Positions 53,986-62,233 are shown, numbered from the stretch's first letter. The stretch is 64,000 nt of DNA from an uncultured Clostridia bacterium (GCA_947166705.1 CAMVFE010000004.1:1-64000); one strand, 5' to 3'. Notes: generated by a model from the letters alone, not told the origin. Program-made: numbers and translations.

Positions 53986-55431
53986 ATGTCCCTCGCAAAA
54001 AGAATACTTGAACCCGGAGTATCCCTGCCCCCGGAACGCCGCAGATTTTCAGACCGGGCCCTGAAGGCCATGATTGTTCCGCTTGTGATCGAGAACGTCC
54101 TGCAGATGATTGTCGGCCTGGCCGATACCATGATGGCGAGCCATGCCGGCGAAGGCGTGCTGACGGGCGTCGGGCTCGACAACCTGATCATTACGGTATT
54201 TATCTACCTGTTTACCGCGCTGTCCGCCGGGGGCGCGATCGTGGTTTCCCAGTACATCGGAAGCAGGGACCGGGAGAACGCCAACCTTTCCGCGAACCAG
54301 GTTTTCCATATTTCCGGCCTGCTGTCCCTGGCGTGCATGGCGCTGATGCTGGCGTTCGGGCCAGCCCTGATTGACGCGGTCTTCGCATCCAAGTCAGAAG
54401 CGGTCCGGAATGCCTGCAAAAGCTACATGTGGATCGTCGCGCTTTCCTTCCCGGCAACCGCGGTTTACAACGCGGGCGCGGCGGTATTCCGCGCCATGGG
54501 ACAGACGCGCATCACCATGTGGGTTACGCTGGCGGGCAACATTGTCAACGTCATCGGAAACGCCATCGGCGTTTTTGTCCTGCACGCGGGCGCCGCGGGC
54601 GTTGCCTGGCCCACGACGATTTCCTGGTACTTAAACGCCGCCGTTATGACCTGGCTGTGCCTCGGTACCCCGCGGGGGGAGGCTGTGCTGAAGCGCCTGA
54701 AGGCCGAGGTGAAGGCGAAGGTTACGGTCCGCCTGTCCGAGACCCTGCGGCTGAATCCATCCATGGCCGGGCGCATACTCGGCGTCGCCGTACCCAACTC
54801 CATTGAAAACACTCTTTTCCAGGCGTCCAAAGTGGTGATCAGCTTCCTGCTGCTGGCCAACCTGCCTGACATGCATATCGACGCCAACTCCACCGGCCAG
54901 ACCTTCTGGTCGCTGGCGGCCTGCATGGGGACAGCGATGGGGACAGTTTTTATTACGGTGATCGGCCAGTGCGTCGGAGCGGGGGATATGGGCGCGGCGG
55001 ACTGGTATATGCGGAAGCTGACGCGCCTCTCGCTTGTCCTGGCGACCGGGTGGAACATCCTTGTCATGATTCTGTGCCCGCTGCTGCTGCCGCTGTACGA
55101 CCTGCCGGCGGAAACCAAGGGCCTGATTCTGACCGTGGTTGCCATTCACAATCTTTTTTCCGCGCTGGTTCAGCCCTTCTCCGGACCGCTGTCCTCCGGG
55201 CTGCGCGCGGCGGGGGACGTGCAGTTCACCATGTGGGCCTCCATTTTCGCGACGGTTGTCTGCCGGACCTTCCTTTCCTTCCTGCTGGTTCAGTGGATCC
55301 GCTGGCCCGGAGATTATGAAATGGGCGTGATCGGCATCGCCATCGCCATGGTGCTGGACTGGTGCATCAAGGGCACGATGGATATCCTCCGCTTCCGCAG
55401 CGGAAAATGGAAAAACAGGAAGCTCATCTGA
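53986..55431 (+). CDS. MATE family efflux transporter
   Basis: A 481-residue MATE family protein, the third in 5.4 kb. The N-terminal helix contains PLVIENVLQMIVGLADTMMASHAG, the second SAGGAIVVSQYIGSRDRENAN. The first half ends with GAAGVAWPTTISWYLNAA. The second half begins with LGVAVPNSIENTLFQASKVV and includes VITVIGQCVGAGDMGAADW-like text, equivalent to the first-half loop. The ATG is preceded by AAAAGGAG. It is transcribed away from the secreted protein/MATE group and shares only the 201-base divergent intergenic region with it. Confidence 0.92.
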   Translation: MSLAKRILEPGVSLPPERRRFSDRALKAMIVPLVIENVLQMIVGLADTMMASHAGEGVLTGVGLDNLIITVFIYLFTALSAGGAIVVSQYIGSRDRENANLSANQVFHISGLLSLACMALMLAFGPALIDAVFASKSEAVRNACKSYMWIVALSFPATAVYNAGAAVFRAMGQTRITMWVTLAGNIVNVIGNAIGVFVLHAGAAGVAWPTTISWYLNAAVMTWLCLGTPRGEAVLKRLKAEVKAKVTVRLSETLRLNPSMAGRILGVAVPNSIENTLFQASKVVISFLLLANLPDMHIDANSTGQTFWSLAACMGTAMGTVFITVIGQCVGAGDMGAADWYMRKLTRLSLVLATGWNILVMILCPLLLPLYDLPAETKGLILTVVAIHNLFSALVQPFSGPLSSGLRAAGDVQFTMWASIFATVVCRTFLSFLLVQWIRWPGDYEMGVIGIAIAMVLDWCIKGTMDILRFRSGKWKNRKLI

Positions 55432-55434
55432 CCG

Positions 55435-55450
55435 CCGGAACAGCTTCCGG
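55435..55450 (+). terminator. Small hairpin after the plus-strand MATE gene
   Basis: CCGGAA (55435-55440) pairs with TTCCGG (55445-55450) around CAGC, four bases after the stop. There is no clear T-run, so termination would be weak. Confidence 0.35.
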
Positions 55451-55514
55451 ATTATCCGCTTTCAGGCTTTCAGGGGAACACTATACGACCTTTCGGGAAC
55501 CGCTGCCTTCATCA

Positions 55515-55543
55515 TTGCTCCGGAGCTCCGGATATGCTAAAAT
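55515..55543 (+). promoter_or_regulatory. Extended -10 promoter of the deaminase-led gene run
   Basis: TTGCTC (55515-55520) and TAAAAT (55538-55543) are 17 bases apart, and TGC directly before the -10 gives the TGn extension. The region is locally AT-rich. It lies about 70 bases before the start at 55612 and probably drives the following plus-strand genes. Confidence 0.6.
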
Positions 55544-55611
55544 AATTTATTCAGAGATTTCATACGCTGTCCGGGAAACTCCGCCGGACGGAAACGAAGG
55601 AGGAGCGAAAT

Positions 55612-56070
55612 ATGGATAAGTGGGACCAGCGGTTTATGAAGATGACCTACACCATCGCCGAATGGAGCAGCTGCTTCCGAAAGGGCCGGAGCATCGGATG
55701 CGTCATCGTGCGGGACAAGCGCATCATGACCACCGGATATAACGGCGCTCCCGCGGGAATCAGGACCTGCCGGGAAAAGGGAGAGTGCCTTCGCGACCGG
55801 CTCGGGATTGCCAGTGGGACGCGGATGGAGACCTGCTACGCGGTGCACGCGGAGCAGAACGCCATCGTTCAGGCGGCCAAGCTGGGCGTCTCCATTGACG
55901 GGGCGACGCTCTACTGTACGCATCAGCCATGCAGCATGTGCTGCAAGATGATCATCAACAGCGGAATACGCCGGGTCGTATACCGGGAGGGATATCCCGA
56001 TCCCTTTACGCTCGAGCTGTTCGGCGAGGCGGGGGTTCAGCTGGAAAAATATGAGGACCCGCTGGACTGA
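55612..56070 (+). CDS. dCMP deaminase family zinc protein
   Basis: A 152-residue member of the deoxycytidylate/cytidine deaminase family, which typically converts dCMP to dUMP for thymidylate supply. The zinc site is complete: His79 and catalytic Glu81 in VHAEQNAI, and Cys107 and Cys110 in PCSMCCK. GYNGAPAG (residues 42-49) and the extra cysteines at 53 and 59 (RTCREKGEC) are typical of dCMP deaminases, some of which hold a second zinc. The ATG follows GGAGGAG. The family is also used for late-competence (ComEB) proteins. The exact substrate is inferred from the motifs. Confidence 0.88.
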   Translation: MDKWDQRFMKMTYTIAEWSSCFRKGRSIGCVIVRDKRIMTTGYNGAPAGIRTCREKGECLRDRLGIASGTRMETCYAVHAEQNAIVQAAKLGVSIDGATLYCTHQPCSMCCKMIINSGIRRVVYREGYPDPFTLELFGEAGVQLEKYEDPLD

Positions 56071-56117
56071 AGGCACGGAAGATCCCGGAAGAAAAGTCGC
56101 CGGGAGAAGGAGCAGAC

Positions 56118-56891
56118 ATGAAATACCACATCGATACGATTCCCATCTGGGACGCGGCCAAGAAGGACGGAGAATGCCTGCTGTGTGCGCTTGAGCGGCG
56201 GACGGAGCTCGGCGAGGCGGAAAGATACCTGGGCGCGTCCGTGATGGAACCGGATGTACGGATCCGCGTCAACGACCGGGGATTCTGCCGGAAGCATCAC
56301 GCGATGCTGTTCACGATGAGCAACCGGCTGGGGCATGCGCTGATGCTGGAAAGCCACATGATCGAAAACCGGAAGAAGCTTGAAAAGAACTGGGCGGCTC
56401 TGGAAAAGGCCGGGGAACAGCTGCAGAACACGACGATGGGGGACCGGCTGAACGGGAAAGCAAGAAGCGCAAAGGACGCCGTGATATCGGAGGCGAGAAA
56501 GATCCGGGAGATGGCCGGCACGTGCGTGATGTGCGACACCATCGACGAAAACATGCTGCGGTATCTGCACACCTTCTTTGCCCTGTATAAAAACGACAGT
56601 GAATTCCGGAAGAAATTCAACGAGGGAAAGGGCCTGTGCCTGCCGCACCTCGGCCGGCTGGCGGAGGTCGCGGCAGAGGAGCTTGGGCCGAAGGAGCTGG
56701 GAGAGTTTATCCGGACGCTCGCCGAGAACGAACGGAAGAACCTGGACCGGATTCAGGAGGATATCAGCTGGTTTATCAAGAAGTTTGATTACCGTTACGA
56801 AAAGGAAGACTGGAAGAACAGCCGGGACGCCGTGGAACGGACGGTGAACAAGACCCGGGGATGGTGCGTCGGAAAGGAACCGAACGAATAA
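56118..56891 (+). CDS. DUF6062 family protein with paired CxxC motifs
   Basis: A 257-residue protein that I assign to the uncharacterised DUF6062 family. The pattern repeats twice: ECLLC (near residue 20) followed by GFCRKHHAML (near 56), then GTCVMC (near 136) followed by GLCLPHL (near 174). Two internally similar halves, each with a CxxC and a C-x(2-3)-H element, suggest two metal sites or redox centres in an otherwise helical, charged protein. The rest is rich in Lys, Arg and Glu. It lies 47 bases after the deaminase gene and 29 bases before the DRTGG protein. Function is unknown; metal binding is inference. Confidence 0.75.
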   Translation: MKYHIDTIPIWDAAKKDGECLLCALERRTELGEAERYLGASVMEPDVRIRVNDRGFCRKHHAMLFTMSNRLGHALMLESHMIENRKKLEKNWAALEKAGEQLQNTTMGDRLNGKARSAKDAVISEARKIREMAGTCVMCDTIDENMLRYLHTFFALYKNDSEFRKKFNEGKGLCLPHLGRLAEVAAEELGPKELGEFIRTLAENERKNLDRIQEDISWFIKKFDYRYEKEDWKNSRDAVERTVNKTRGWCVGKEPNE

Positions 56892-56920
56892 GCGCGGCAG
56901 CAGAAAGGGAGAGGAAACAG

Positions 56921-57289
56921 ATGACCATCGGAGAAGTCAAGGAGATCCTGGAAGCCAACATCCTGATCGGCGGGGAGCGGATGGACGAACCGGTCGAAAC
57001 TGCGTGCGGAAGCGACCTGATGAGCGACGTGCTGGCTTTCGTCAAGGATAAAACGGTCCTGATTACCGGGCTGATCAATCCCCATGTCGTCCGGACGAGC
57101 GAGATGCTCGACATCACCTGCATTGTGTTTTCCCGTGGAAAACTGCCGAGCGTCGAGATCCTGGAAGAGGCGGAGGACTGCGGAATTACCGTCATGAGCA
57201 CGAAGATGACCACCTATACCGCCTGCGGCGAGCTGTACATCCACGGACTGCCGGGAACGAAGAAACGCGCTGGCGCAAAGGAGGAATAG
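56921..57289 (+). CDS. DRTGG-domain-like protein (first of two)
   Basis: A 122-residue protein resembling stand-alone DRTGG-domain proteins, which often flank hydrogenase-like regulators in Clostridia. The sequence begins MTIGEVKEILEANILIGGE and includes SDLMSDVLAF, VLITGLINPHVVRTSEMLDITCIVFSRG and ELYIHG. I chose ATG 56921, after GGGAGAGG, rather than earlier in-frame codons that lie within the previous gene's coding region. It is followed after three bases by the HATPase gene. DRTGG domains are thought to sense ligands, but none is established for this type. Confidence 0.72.
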   Translation: MTIGEVKEILEANILIGGERMDEPVETACGSDLMSDVLAFVKDKTVLITGLINPHVVRTSEMLDITCIVFSRGKLPSVEILEEAEDCGITVMSTKMTTYTACGELYIHGLPGTKKRAGAKEE

Positions 57290-57292
57290 GGA

Positions 57293-57721
57293 ATGGCCGT
57301 GCTGATGGAAAAGACCTTTCCGGTCCGGGCCGGAGCCTATGAGACGGCGGGCGAGGCTTCGACCACGATCAAGCGGACGCTGAAACAGCTGGGCGTCAGC
57401 GCCGACGTGCTGCGCCACGTGAGCGTGGCCTGCTATGAGGTGGAACTGAACCTGGTGATTCACTCGGACGGCGGAGAGCTGATCCTGCAGGTTGAGCCCG
57501 AGAAGGTGACGCTCATTTCCCGGGATCAGGGCCCCGGGATTCCGGATATCGGGAAAGCCATGACGGAGGGATTCTCCACGGCGAACGAGGAAGCGAGGAC
57601 GCTGGGCTTCGGCGCCGGCATGGGCCTGCCGAACATGAAGCGCAACGCGACGGAGTTTGACATCCAGAGCGAGGTCGGCGTCGGGACGACCATCACCATG
57701 AGCTTCGCCCTGAAGGCATAA
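57293..57721 (+). CDS. Small GHKL ATPase (RsbW/anti-sigma-factor-like kinase)
   Basis: A 142-residue protein with only the GHKL ATP-binding fold. The N box is seen in ACYEVELNLVIHS, the G1 box in SRDQGPGIPDI and the G2 box in GFGAGMGLPNMKR. There is no histidine-phosphorylation domain. This matches anti-sigma-factor or serine-kinase-like proteins such as RsbW and SpoIIAB. It sits between a DRTGG protein and the hydrogenase-like sensor, with AAGGAGG as ribosome-binding site, so it is the likely output element of the cassette. What it phosphorylates or binds is unknown. Confidence 0.85.
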   Translation: MAVLMEKTFPVRAGAYETAGEASTTIKRTLKQLGVSADVLRHVSVACYEVELNLVIHSDGGELILQVEPEKVTLISRDQGPGIPDIGKAMTEGFSTANEEARTLGFGAGMGLPNMKRNATEFDIQSEVGVGTTITMSFALKA

Positions 57722-57811
57722 GCCGGCGGAAAGGGAAGAAAAGCCGGAACCGGTGGGCTCCCGGAGGAAGGGACCTGCACTGCCGGCAACAGAAAAAGGA
57801 AAGCGGTTAGA

Positions 57812-59107
57812 ATGGAAGAGACGAAACGGTTTCACTCCGTGCGGCTTGAGAAGGATAAGTGCCGCGCGTGCACAAACTGCCTGAAGCGATGCCCGACGGA
57901 AGCCATCCGCGTGCGCGGCGGAAGCGCGCATATCATTGACGAGCGGTGCATCGACTGCGGCGTTTGCATCCGGGTGTGCGACTACCACGCAAAGGTGGCC
58001 GTGACGGACCCGCTGAGTATCATCGAAGGATGGAAGTACAGGATCGCGCTTCCGGCACCCAGCCTTTACGGGCAGTTCAAGAACCTGAAGAACATCGGCC
58101 AGCTGCTGAACGGACTGAAGGAACTGGGCTTTGACGATGTGTTCGAGGTGGCACGGGGAGCGGACGTCGTCAGCCGGGCCATTCGGGAACGGCTGAAAAA
58201 ACCGGATATTCCCCGGCCTGTCATTTCCTCCGCCTGCCCTGCGATCGTCCGGCTGATTCAGGTTCGTTTTCCGGACCTGATCGACCATATCGTGGATATC
58301 CGGCAGCCGATGGAGGTCGCTGCGATGATCGCGAAGAAGGAATTCGCGCGGAAGCACCAGGTGAGCGAAAAGGAGATCGGGTGCTTCTTCCTGACGCCCT
58401 GCCCCGCCAAGGTGACGGCGATCCGAAACCCGATCGGGCATGAAAAGAGCGCCGTGGACGGAGCGATCAGCGTGCTGGATATTTACGGGCCGCTGAGCAG
58501 CGCGATGCGCAGGGCGCCGGAGGATGAAACGCTGAAGACATCCTCTGATTTCGGCGTCGGCTGGGCCAGGAGCGGCGGGGAATGCGACGCGGTGTGCCCG
58601 GAAGCGAGCATGGCCGTGGACGGGATTACCAACTGCATCCGGGTGCTGGAGGAGATCGAGGATAACCGCCTGAACGGGCTGGAATTCTTTGAGGGCGCCG
58701 CGTGCACCGGCGGATGCGTCGGCGGGCCGCTGAATTTTGAGAACAACTACGTAGCACGGAACTGGATCCGCAGGCTGGTGGATATCCGGAACGCGGAGCT
58801 GAACGTGGACAACGGGATGATGACCAAATACCAGCTGTATGACAGCAGGCGGATTCAGCCAAACTCCGTGATGAAGCTGGACGACGACCTGCTCGAAGCC
58901 ATGCGCAAGATGGAACGGATTGAGGAGATCTACGCCACGCTGCCGGGTTACGACTGCGGAAGCTGCGGAAGCCCGACCTGCCGGACATTCGCTGAGGATA
59001 TCGTTCAGGGGAACGCCCGGGAGATGGACTGCATCCACAAGATGAAGGAACAGCTGAAGGTCATGGCCCAGCAGATGGTTGATATCGCGGAAACCCAGAG
59101 AGAATAA
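57812..59107 (+). CDS. Putative sensory [FeFe]-hydrogenase-like protein
   Basis: A 431-residue iron-sulphur protein with an H-cluster domain. Two N-terminal [4Fe-4S] sites are complete (Cys17/20/23/27 and Cys46/49/52/56). The H-domain has degenerate motifs: SSACPAI in place of TSCCPxW (Cys142 kept, Ala141 at the proton-relay cysteine), LTPCPAK (Cys197), and ACTGGCVGG (Cys298 and Cys302). All four cluster ligands are thus present. A C-terminal site (Cys382, 385, 390 and a later Cys in MDCIH) resembles the extra [4Fe-4S] domain of sensory groups. There is no PAS domain. The cysteine-to-alanine change is known from sensory [FeFe]-hydrogenases of Thermotoga and Thermoanaerobacter. The flanking HATPase and DRTGG genes support a hydrogen- or redox-sensing role. 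Confidence 0.85.
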   Translation: MEETKRFHSVRLEKDKCRACTNCLKRCPTEAIRVRGGSAHIIDERCIDCGVCIRVCDYHAKVAVTDPLSIIEGWKYRIALPAPSLYGQFKNLKNIGQLLNGLKELGFDDVFEVARGADVVSRAIRERLKKPDIPRPVISSACPAIVRLIQVRFPDLIDHIVDIRQPMEVAAMIAKKEFARKHQVSEKEIGCFFLTPCPAKVTAIRNPIGHEKSAVDGAISVLDIYGPLSSAMRRAPEDETLKTSSDFGVGWARSGGECDAVCPEASMAVDGITNCIRVLEEIEDNRLNGLEFFEGAACTGGCVGGPLNFENNYVARNWIRRLVDIRNAELNVDNGMMTKYQLYDSRRIQPNSVMKLDDDLLEAMRKMERIEEIYATLPGYDCGSCGSPTCRTFAEDIVQGNAREMDCIHKMKEQLKVMAQQMVDIAETQRE

Positions 59108-59127
59108 CCGGAAGGAAGGACAGAACA

Positions 59128-59481
59128 ATGACGGTAAAGGAACTGATTGAGCTGACGGGAGCCAGGGACATGACGCCGGACGCGCCGAAGGACAGGGAGG
59201 TGACCTGCGGATACAGCTGCGACCTGCTGAGCTGGGTCATGGCGCATGGAAAGGCCGGCATGGCATGGATTACGGTGCAGACGCATATGAACGTGATTGC
59301 GGTGGCGAGCCTGATGGAGATGGCCGCGGTCATCATTCCGGAGGATATCGAGATGGAAGAGGCCACCCTGGAAAAGGCCCGGGACGAGGAAATCTGCGTG
59401 CTGCAGAGCGGGAAGACCGCTTATGAGCTGTGCGCGCTGATGGCGCAGGCCGGGCTGCCCGGGACACCCCGGGAGGCATAG
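59128..59481 (+). CDS. DRTGG-domain-like protein (second of two)
   Basis: A 117-residue protein of the same general type as the one at 56921. It begins MTVKELIELTGARDM and contains VTCGYSCDLLSWVMAHG, AWITVQTHMNVIAVASLMEMAAVII and CVLQSGKTAYELCALM. The two copies share layout but little direct sequence identity, so they probably have distinct roles. It starts 20 bases after the hydrogenase-like gene and is followed after two bases by the PHP gene, so it belongs to the same transcript. Confidence 0.75.
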   Translation: MTVKELIELTGARDMTPDAPKDREVTCGYSCDLLSWVMAHGKAGMAWITVQTHMNVIAVASLMEMAAVIIPEDIEMEEATLEKARDEEICVLQSGKTAYELCALMAQAGLPGTPREA

Positions 59482-59483
59482 GC

Positions 59484-60176
59484 ATGTGGGTGGATCTTCA
59501 TATGCACTCCTGCCTGAGCCCCTGCGCAGACGATGACATGACGCCGGCGAACATCTGCGGTATGGCCCATCTGAAGGGCCTGGACGCCATCGCCGTTACG
59601 GATCACAACACGGGAAGGAACCTGCCCTACGTGAAGGAAGCCGCGGATTATTACGGACTGATCTTCATGCCGGGAATGGAGATCACCACGAAGGAAGAGG
59701 TGCACCTGCTGGGTTACTTCACGGATGTCGGAACCGCGGTGAAGGTCGGGGAAATTTTCAGCAGCCATCTGCCCCGGGGCGTGAAGAACCGCCCGGATTA
59801 TTTCGGCAATCAGCTGATCATGAACACGGACGACGAGGTGCAGGGGATCGAGGAACGCCTGCTGATGGGCGCGACCGACCTGAGCCTTCAGGAGTGCACG
59901 GAAATCATCCGGGAACATGGCGGCGCGGCGGTGCCCGCCCATATCAACAGGGGGCACGGACTGCTGGTCAACCTGGGGCTTTTCCCGGAGGACGTGGAGT
60001 TTCCCGTGGTTGAAGTGAGGCCGGAGCTGCCGGTCAACGAAAAGCTGATTGCGGGAAAAAGGCGGCTGTGGTCCTCGGATGCGCATCGGCTGGGAGATAT
60101 CCTGGAGGCGGTGAGCGATCTGCAGACGGACCGCTTTTCCCTGGGAGGGCTGTTTGACGCTGTCAGCGGAAAGTGA
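59484..60176 (+). CDS. PHP-domain metal-dependent phosphoesterase
   Basis: A 230-residue PHP (polymerase and histidinol phosphatase) domain protein. Metal ligands are visible as HMHSCLSPC near the start, TDHNTG around 46, GMEITTKEE around 68, an HI in PAHINRGH, and SSDAHRLGD near the end. I start at ATG 59484, after GGGAGG, because it gives MWVDLHMHS, the canonical first strand; an upstream in-frame start would run through the previous gene. It ends the hydrogenase-sensor cassette. The substrate is unknown; relatives hydrolyse small phosphoesters or nucleotides. Confidence 0.85.
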   Translation: MWVDLHMHSCLSPCADDDMTPANICGMAHLKGLDAIAVTDHNTGRNLPYVKEAADYYGLIFMPGMEITTKEEVHLLGYFTDVGTAVKVGEIFSSHLPRGVKNRPDYFGNQLIMNTDDEVQGIEERLLMGATDLSLQECTEIIREHGGAAVPAHINRGHGLLVNLGLFPEDVEFPVVEVRPELPVNEKLIAGKRRLWSSDAHRLGDILEAVSDLQTDRFSLGGLFDAVSGK

Positions 60177-60206
60177 TAGGATGACGCTACGAAGGAGGGA
60201 CGCGGA

Positions 60207-61079
60207 TTGCAGAGCATGACAGGGTGCGGCACCGGGCGCGCGGCCGGGAACGGATGGGAGGTTACCGCCGATCTGAAGACGGTAAACCACCGGTTTCTGG
60301 ATATCAGCCTGAGGCTGCCCCGGAATCTGATTTTTCTGGAGACCCCGGCGAGGGAGAAGATCGGGATGCGCGTGAAGCGCGGGCATGTCGAGGTCTTCCT
60401 GAATGTGAAAAATACCGAGGAGGGCGCGCAGGAGGTTCAGACGGACCTGCATCTGGCCCGGGCCTATGCCGAGGCGGCGCGGAAGATCAGCGAGGCCACC
60501 GGGGAGGAAAACCGGCTTGGACTGAGTGCGCTGATGGAAATGGAAGGCGTCGTGACGCTGGCGGAAAGGGAAATGGATCAGGAGACTGTCAGCACCCTGT
60601 GCGCGGAAGCACTTGAGGCGGCACTCGGACAGCTGAATGATATGCGGACCCGGGAAGGGGAGCATCTTCGCGAAGATTTGCGGATTCATCTGGAGAAGGC
60701 CGCGGAGCTGCGGGAACGGATCCTGGCGAGGGCGCCGACGGTCGTGGCCGATTACCGGAGCCGGCTTGAGGGACGGCTGCAGCAGCTGGGCGTGAACGGC
60801 GCGGATCCTCAGCGGATTGCCCAGGAAGTAGCCATTCTCGCGGACCGCTGCGCCATCGACGAGGAGCTGGCGCGGCTGGAAAGCCATATTCTTCAGATGA
60901 GACGGTATCTGGAGGCGGAAGGCGAGATCGGGAAAAAGATGGACTTTCTGATTCAGGAGATGAACCGGGAAGCCAACACCATCGGTTCCAAGGCTTCCGA
61001 CGCGGAGATCGCGCAGCGGGTAGTGGACCTGAAGAGCGAGATCGAGAAAATGCGCGAACAGATTCAGAATGTGGAGTAA
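60207..61079 (+). CDS. yicC: YicC family endoribonuclease
   Basis: A 290-residue YicC/YloC protein with an N-terminal YicC-like domain and a C-terminal DUF1732 domain. The start is TTG 60207, giving MQSMTGCGTG, which fits the family's usual xRSMTGFGR beginning; GGAGGGACG precedes it. VKTVNHRFLDISLRLP lies near residues 27-42, and the C-terminus contains GKKMDFLIQEMNREANTIGSKA, the strongest signature of the family. Relatives are hexameric RNA-degrading enzymes. It opens the conserved block yicC-remA-gmk-rpoZ-coaBC. Confidence 0.95.
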   Translation: MQSMTGCGTGRAAGNGWEVTADLKTVNHRFLDISLRLPRNLIFLETPAREKIGMRVKRGHVEVFLNVKNTEEGAQEVQTDLHLARAYAEAARKISEATGEENRLGLSALMEMEGVVTLAEREMDQETVSTLCAEALEAALGQLNDMRTREGEHLREDLRIHLEKAAELRERILARAPTVVADYRSRLEGRLQQLGVNGADPQRIAQEVAILADRCAIDEELARLESHILQMRRYLEAEGEIGKKMDFLIQEMNREANTIGSKASDAEIAQRVVDLKSEIEKMREQIQNVE

Positions 61080-61082
61080 GGA

Positions 61083-61337
61083 ATGCGGCTGATCAATATC
61101 GGATACGGAAATTCGGTGACGGCGGAGCGCATCATCGCCGTTACGGCGCCGGAGGCCTCGCCCATCCGCAGGATGGTACAGGACGCCCGGGACCGGGGAC
61201 GCGTGATCGACGCGACCTGCGGACACAAGACGAAGGCCGTCATCATTATGGACAGCGATCACATTGTACTGAGCCCGCTGATGCCTGAGACCATCGCCGG
61301 AAGGCTGAATCCCCGAAAGGAGCCAGATTTGAAATGA
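61083..61337 (+). CDS. remA: RemA-like DUF370 regulator
   Basis: An 84-residue DUF370 protein with the family sequence LINIGYGNSVTAERIIAV and SPIRRMVQDARDRGRVIDATCGHKTKAVIIMDSDHIVLSPL. In Bacillus subtilis RemA is a DNA-binding activator of biofilm-matrix and osmoprotection genes. It starts three bases after yicC and overlaps gmk by four (ATGA), so translation is coupled. It could be relevant to surface structures elsewhere in the window, but no link is shown. Confidence 0.93.
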   Translation: MRLINIGYGNSVTAERIIAVTAPEASPIRRMVQDARDRGRVIDATCGHKTKAVIIMDSDHIVLSPLMPETIAGRLNPRKEPDLK

Positions 61338-61936
61338 AGGAAACGAGAAAAGGGATGCTCCTGGTTATCTCCGGGCCTTCGGGCACGGGAAAGGGAACGC
61401 TGGTGGAGAGGCTGCTGCAGCGGGATCCCAGTTTCTGCTTCTCCGTCAGCGCCACTACGCGGGAACGGCGCAAAAATGAAATCGACGGCGTGCACTACCA
61501 CTTTATTTCCGAGGAAGAATATGATAAACTGGAAAAGGAGGACGCTTTTCTTGAACGCGCCACCGTGCACGCGCACCGGTACGGCACGCTGAAAAGCGAA
61601 GTCTACGGCCGGATGGACCGCGGGCAGAACGTACTGCTGGACATCGATCCCCAGGGCGCGCGGACCGTGATGGAGAAGGAACCGAACTGCGTGAGCATCT
61701 TCATCCTGCCGCCCAGCTATGCCGAGCTGAAGGTGCGCCTTCATACCCGGAATACGGAAAAGCCGGAGGAGATCGAGAGAAGGCTGAAAAATGCCCGGGG
61801 TGAGATCGAACAGATGAACAGGTATCGGTACCTGATTGTGAACGACGATCTTGAACTGGCCTGCGATCAGCTGTTTGCCATCGTCCGGGCGGAGAAGCAG
61901 AATTCCGTGAGGTATTTTCCGGAGATCGGGGAATAG
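61334..61936 (+). CDS. gmk: Guanylate kinase
   Basis: Phosphorylates GMP to GDP with ATP. The 200 residues match the usual length. The P-loop is ISGPSGTGKGTL near the N-terminus. SVSATTRERRKNEIDGVHYHFIS is the GMP-binding signature, and DIDPQGARTVM and FILPPSYAELKVRL follow. It overlaps remA by four bases, the standard Firmicutes arrangement. Confidence 0.97.
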   Translation: MKETRKGMLLVISGPSGTGKGTLVERLLQRDPSFCFSVSATTRERRKNEIDGVHYHFISEEEYDKLEKEDAFLERATVHAHRYGTLKSEVYGRMDRGQNVLLDIDPQGARTVMEKEPNCVSIFILPPSYAELKVRLHTRNTEKPEEIERRLKNARGEIEQMNRYRYLIVNDDLELACDQLFAIVRAEKQNSVRYFPEIGE

Positions 61937-62019
61937 GCGCGGAGGTATCCGCAGGCATCCACCCCGCGGCGACGCGGGCAAAGACTTATTGCAGAAAGAG
62001 AAACAGGAGGAAACCCGAA

Positions 62020-62232
62020 ATGTCCATTGTAGATCCCAGCGTACTGGAGCTTCTGAACCATGCCGACAGCCGCTACGCCCTGGTCGTCGAGGCGAGCAAG
62101 AGAGCCCGGGAGATCGTGAGCGGCAGCGTGCCGGCTATCAACGCCGAAGGCATGAAGCCTCTGAAGGTGGCCGTTGAGGAGATCAACCGCGGACTGCTGA
62201 CCTACGAGAAGCCCGCGGAAGAGGAGCAGTAA
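62020..62232 (+). CDS. rpoZ: RNA polymerase omega subunit
   Basis: A 70-residue omega subunit, which helps fold and assemble the beta' subunit. SRYALVVEASKRAREI is the conserved core, and PLKVAVEEINRGLLTY the second helix. The ATG follows AGGAGG. The 83-base gap after gmk has short GC-rich inverted repeats but no clear terminator. coaBC begins one base after its stop. Confidence 0.94.
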   Translation: MSIVDPSVLELLNHADSRYALVVEASKRAREIVSGSVPAINAEGMKPLKVAVEEINRGLLTYEKPAEEEQ

Positions 62233-62233
62233 T

